64,000 nucleotides of DNA from Microbacterium sp. Leaf320 (GTDB lineage: Bacteria > Actinomycetota > Actinomycetes > Actinomycetales > Microbacteriaceae). Below the pieces are notes generated by a model that had not been told where the DNA came from, searched no databases, and saw only the letters and a list, made by a program, of their open reading frames with translations. The stretch is from the NCBI RefSeq assembly GCF_001423485.1, contig NZ_LMOD01000003.1:385527-449526 (forward strand), written 5' to 3'. Made by a program: the position numbers and the translations under genes. Below, one piece after another: positions 61,753 through 64,000 of the stretch (its first letter is position 1; every line of letters starts with the position of its first letter).

Positions 61753-62823
61753 TCATCCTAACGATGTCGATCGGGCGTGCCGCTGGAGCGCACGCTGCTC
61801 GTCGATCGGCCGTGCCTCGAGCGGAACCGCGAAGCTCAGGTGCTCGGCGAGGAGGGGCTGCAGAGCGGATGCCGCGGCCTCGACCCGTGTCGGCACATCG
61901 CCACGCACCTCGAGCCAGGGCACGTCCTGCGTCGCCAGCACATCGCGGAAGCGCTGCTGCATGCCATGGCGGATGTCCTCGCCGTCGCGCATGCCGTCCT
62001 GCTCGAACGGGATCTCGTCGCCCGTGAGCACGTAGAGCAGCGGCCGATGCGCGGCCGCGGCCTCGTACAGGCGCGCGGCCGTCGAACCGACGTAGCGCTC
62101 GTGCCACAGAGCTGTCGCGAGCACGTCGGTGTCGCAGACCAGCACCGGCACCGGCACCTCCCGCAGAGCGCGCCGTTCGAGAGCGACCTGCCGATCGACG
62201 ATCAGGTCGAACTCGTCGCTGCGCCACGGCGCATCCAGGCCCCCCTCGCGGATCTCGGAGTGCTCGCGACCGTACTCCGGCACCCACAGCGTTCCCAGCA
62301 TCTCGGCCAGCGCCGCAGCGAGAGTCGTGGACCCGGTGGACTCCGCCCCCAGCACCACGACACGGGCGGTCAGCCAGGCGCGTACCGCCGGCGCCAGCTC
62401 GTGCCAGTTGCCGGCGACATCGGCGCGGATGGCAGTCCCCGAGACGGGGTTGATGCGCCGCCCCTCGTCGATCCGCACCCAGCGGGCATCCAGTCGCCTC
62501 GCCAGCTCGCCCCCGTAGGCATCGCACGAGAACACGGTGTCGACGGGCTCGTCGACCAGCGACTCGATCAGCGCCATGTGCTCGTCCCACGCGGCCTCCG
62601 ATTCGAAGTCGACCGGGGCGTCGTCCATCGCGGCGACCACCCGCACACCCGGGTGCGACTCACGGATCCAGTCGGCGCGCACCTCGAGCGGGATCGACTC
62701 GACCGAGGCGCCGAGCACCTGGACGGTGACGCGGTCGCTCGCGCGCTGCGCCTGGCGGATGAGATGCGAGTGCCCGCTGTGGAACGGGTAGAACTTGCCG
62801 AGGACCAGGCCGTGACCGCTCAT
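61753..62823 (-). CDS. nadR: NadR-like bifunctional NMN adenylyltransferase/ribosylnicotinamide kinase
   Basis: The product has 356 residues. The N-terminal nucleotidyltransferase domain has GKFYPFHSGHSHL (HxGH-type H15-S-G-H18) and the SGTAIR signature (128-133). The C-terminal kinase domain starts with VVVLGAESTGSTT. In canonical P-loops the residue at 165 is Lys (GxxxxGKT); here it is Ser165. LVCDTDVLATALW and DVPWLEVRGD follow the NadR kinase layout. There is no N-terminal helix-turn-helix, unlike the enteric NadR, so it is an enzyme and not a repressor. With PnuC next door it should take up ribosylnicotinamide and make NAD. A GAGGGGG ribosome site precedes the ATG. Confidence 0.88.
   Translation of the reverse strand: MSGHGLVLGKFYPFHSGHSHLIRQAQRASDRVTVQVLGASVESIPLEVRADWIRESHPGVRVVAAMDDAPVDFESEAAWDEHMALIESLVDEPVDTVFSCDAYGGELARRLDARWVRIDEGRRINPVSGTAIRADVAGNWHELAPAVRAWLTARVVVLGAESTGSTTLAAALAEMLGTLWVPEYGREHSEIREGGLDAPWRSDEFDLIVDRQVALERRALREVPVPVLVCDTDVLATALWHERYVGSTAARLYEAAAAHRPLLYVLTGDEIPFEQDGMRDGEDIRHGMQQRFRDVLATQDVPWLEVRGDVPTRVEAAASALQPLLAEHLSFAVPLEARPIDEQRALQRHARSTSLG
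61755..61760 (-). promoter_or_regulatory. -10 element of the leaderless MoxR operon
   Basis: TAGGAT on the minus strand ends six bases before the ATG and overlaps the nadR stop codon. Confidence 0.55.
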
Positions 62824-62833
62824 GCCCGCCCCC

Positions 62834-63454
62834 TCAGGCCCGAGCGGGAGCAGACGTCGCTCCCGTCGCCGCAGAATCGCGATCGGTGCCCGCGACCCGC
62901 CGCCACGATCGGTAGCCGATCACGCAGAGTCCGATGAAGAGGGCGTACAACGCGGCGATGACCCAGAGGCCCGCGACGATCGACAGGCCGACGAATGCGA
63001 TGTCGACGCCGATCCAGACGAACCAGTTCTCGATCCACTTGCGGTTGAGCATGTACTGCGCCACGAGGCTCGCGGCGGTCGTCGCGGCATCCGGGATCGC
63101 CACCTGCGAGTCGGTGAACGTGGTGAGCACCCAGACCAGCACGGCAGCGCCGGCGATCGCGGCGAGCGCCAGCCACGGCCATGCTCGGCGCGGGGTGTGC
63201 ACGACGTACGTGCGGCTCTGCTCGGCGCCGTGCGTCCAGCGCCACCAGCCGTGCACTCCCATGAGCAGATAGACGACCTGCAGCACTGCCGTGGCGTAGA
63301 GCCCCGCGCCGATGAAGACGACGAACAGCACGACGTTGTTGGCGATGCCGATCGGGTAGTTCCAGACGTTCCGACGCCCGGCGAGCCAGACGCAGACCGC
63401 TCCCGTGACGAAACCGAGAACCTGAGGCCACTCGGCCTGGAGCCATTCGAGCAC
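62834..63454 (-). CDS. pnuC: nicotinamide riboside transporter PnuC
   Basis: The product has 206 residues from a GTG at 63454 with AGGAG four bases upstream. Seven or so membrane helices. The PnuC core is visible: GRRNVWNYPIGIANNVVLFVVFIG with the substrate-binding Trp/Asn, LYATAVLQVVYLLMGVHGWWRW, and MLNRKWIENWFVWIGVDIAFVGL near the end. It carries nicotinamide riboside across the membrane by facilitated diffusion, trapped inside by phosphorylation by the NadR-type kinase encoded ten bases downstream. The longer open frame upstream overlaps murB and lacks protein character. Confidence 0.93.
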   Translation of the reverse strand: MLEWLQAEWPQVLGFVTGAVCVWLAGRRNVWNYPIGIANNVVLFVVFIGAGLYATAVLQVVYLLMGVHGWWRWTHGAEQSRTYVVHTPRRAWPWLALAAIAGAAVLVWVLTTFTDSQVAIPDAATTAASLVAQYMLNRKWIENWFVWIGVDIAFVGLSIVAGLWVIAALYALFIGLCVIGYRSWRRVAGTDRDSAATGATSAPARA

Positions 63455-63461
63455 GGGGCTC

Positions 63462-64000
63462 CTACAGTTCGACGCCGAGCAGCACGGGCTCCGGCTGCAG
63501 CACCAGACCGAACTCGGCGTGCACGCGGCTCTGGATGAAGCGCGCGAGCTCCGAGACCTCGGCGGCGGTCGCGCCGCCACGGTTCGTCAGTGCCAGGGCG
63601 TGCTTGGTCGAGACCGACGCACGCGACCGAGGCAGCGTGAAGCCCTTGCGGATCCCGGCCTGCTCGATCAGCCACGCGGCGCTCACCTTGACGTCCGGAG
63701 CCTCGGTCTTGACCGGCGGCACGAACCCGTCGTACGAGGCGAGCGGGATCACCGTCACGGCATCGAGGTCTGGAGCCACGGGCCAGCGAGGGCACTCGGG
63801 CGGCAGCGCGCGCGCCACGGCATCGGGCACGATCGCATTCTGGAAGAACGATCCGACGCCGTGGGTGTCTGGATCATGCTCGTCGAGCAGCATGCCCTTC
63901 GACGCCCGCGTCGCGAGGATGCGCTCACGCACCCATGCGAGCGGCACCGGAGCATCCGAGTCGAGCGCGAGAGCCCGACGCAGCTGCTCGCCGCGAACGA
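63462..64000 (-). CDS. murB: UDP-N-acetylenolpyruvylglucosamine reductase (MurB), 3' part
   Basis: The last 178 or so residues are in the window; the gene continues past base 64000. VRERILATRASKGMLLDEHDPDTHGVGSFFQNAIV (residues counted across this stretch) is the type I MurB hallmark, in which Ser of GSFF donates the proton in reduction of the enolpyruvyl group, and the C-terminal AAWLIEQAGIRKGF and HALALTNRGGATAAEV complete the domain; a Glu near the end (AEFGLVLQPEP) is the other catalytic residue. It makes UDP-MurNAc for peptidoglycan with NADPH and FAD. It ends seven bases before the pnuC start. Confidence 0.93.
   Translation of the reverse strand, partial: VRGEQLRRALALDSDAPVPLAWVRERILATRASKGMLLDEHDPDTHGVGSFFQNAIVPDAVARALPPECPRWPVAPDLDAVTVIPLASYDGFVPPVKTEAPDVKVSAAWLIEQAGIRKGFTLPRSRASVSTKHALALTNRGGATAAEVSELARFIQSRVHAEFGLVLQPEPVLLGVEL

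Overview
This 64 kb window comes from a high-GC Gram-positive bacterium. The best guess is Actinomycetota, family Microbacteriaceae, probably Microbacterium or a close relative. That rests on very GC-rich codon use, GTG starts, many apparently leaderless genes (a TAnnnT hexamer 6-7 bases before the start codon), a RamB-type acetate regulator, a LysG/LysE pair, and a NusG with a long acidic N-terminal extension. The taxonomic call is inference; there is no rRNA gene in the window. I saw no prophage, insertion sequence, CRISPR array, plasmid function or rRNA operon. Almost everything reads as chromosomal core or near-core sequence.

Layout. 1-3 kb: the end of a gamma-carbonic-anhydrase-like gene, an acetyltransferase, a PAP2 phosphatase and a Bcr/CflA-type drug exporter. 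3-5.7 kb: cystathionine gamma-synthase and cystathionine beta-synthase. 5.8-10.6 kb: a sugar ABC importer (two permeases and a lipoprotein) without its own ATPase, divergent from a LacI regulator, with three 12-bp operator-like palindromes between them. 10.7-11.8 kb: rplJ-rplL behind an L10-type leader. 11.8-15 kb: a GH15 glycosidase divergent from a G6PD-like dehydrogenase, then an orphan YqaJ-type nuclease. 15.8-18.9 kb: an operon of three proteins with alternate (SipW-type) signal peptides, their dedicated signal peptidase, and a protein with an LAxTG-like anchor. 19-23 kb: LysG/LysE and a cystine-type ABC importer. 23.2-26.1 kb: rplA, rplK, nusG, secE and tRNA-Trp. 26.2-30.9 kb: an HSP90-family protein paired with a 932-residue helical-repeat protein. 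31-32.8 kb: pyruvate:quinone oxidoreductase.

33-44.3 kb holds what looks like a complete putrescine/GABA-to-succinate route: GABA transaminase, two permeases, a putrescine-oxidase-like flavoenzyme, a tandem Usp protein and two succinate-semialdehyde-type dehydrogenases, divergent from a PucR regulator. 44.7-49.5 kb is the glyoxylate shunt (aceA, aceB) with divergent ramB. 49.5-55.6 kb has small unknown proteins, an AraC regulator, an Lrp/alanine dehydrogenase pair, an AspC-type aminotransferase and a VOC protein. 55.7-61.7 kb is the most unusual part: five overlapping genes encoding a MoxR-type AAA+ ATPase, an unknown Trp-rich protein, an HEIGHH metallopeptidase-like plus vWA protein, an unknown helical protein and a PaaK-like adenylate-forming enzyme. 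The window closes with nadR, pnuC and the 3' part of murB.

A GGTCGTTGAGCGAG / CGTTTCGTCTCG element occurs in inverted pairs at three intergenic sites (31.0, 47.7 and 55.2 kb), each just after a stop codon. It looks like a genome-wide REP/BIME-type repeat.
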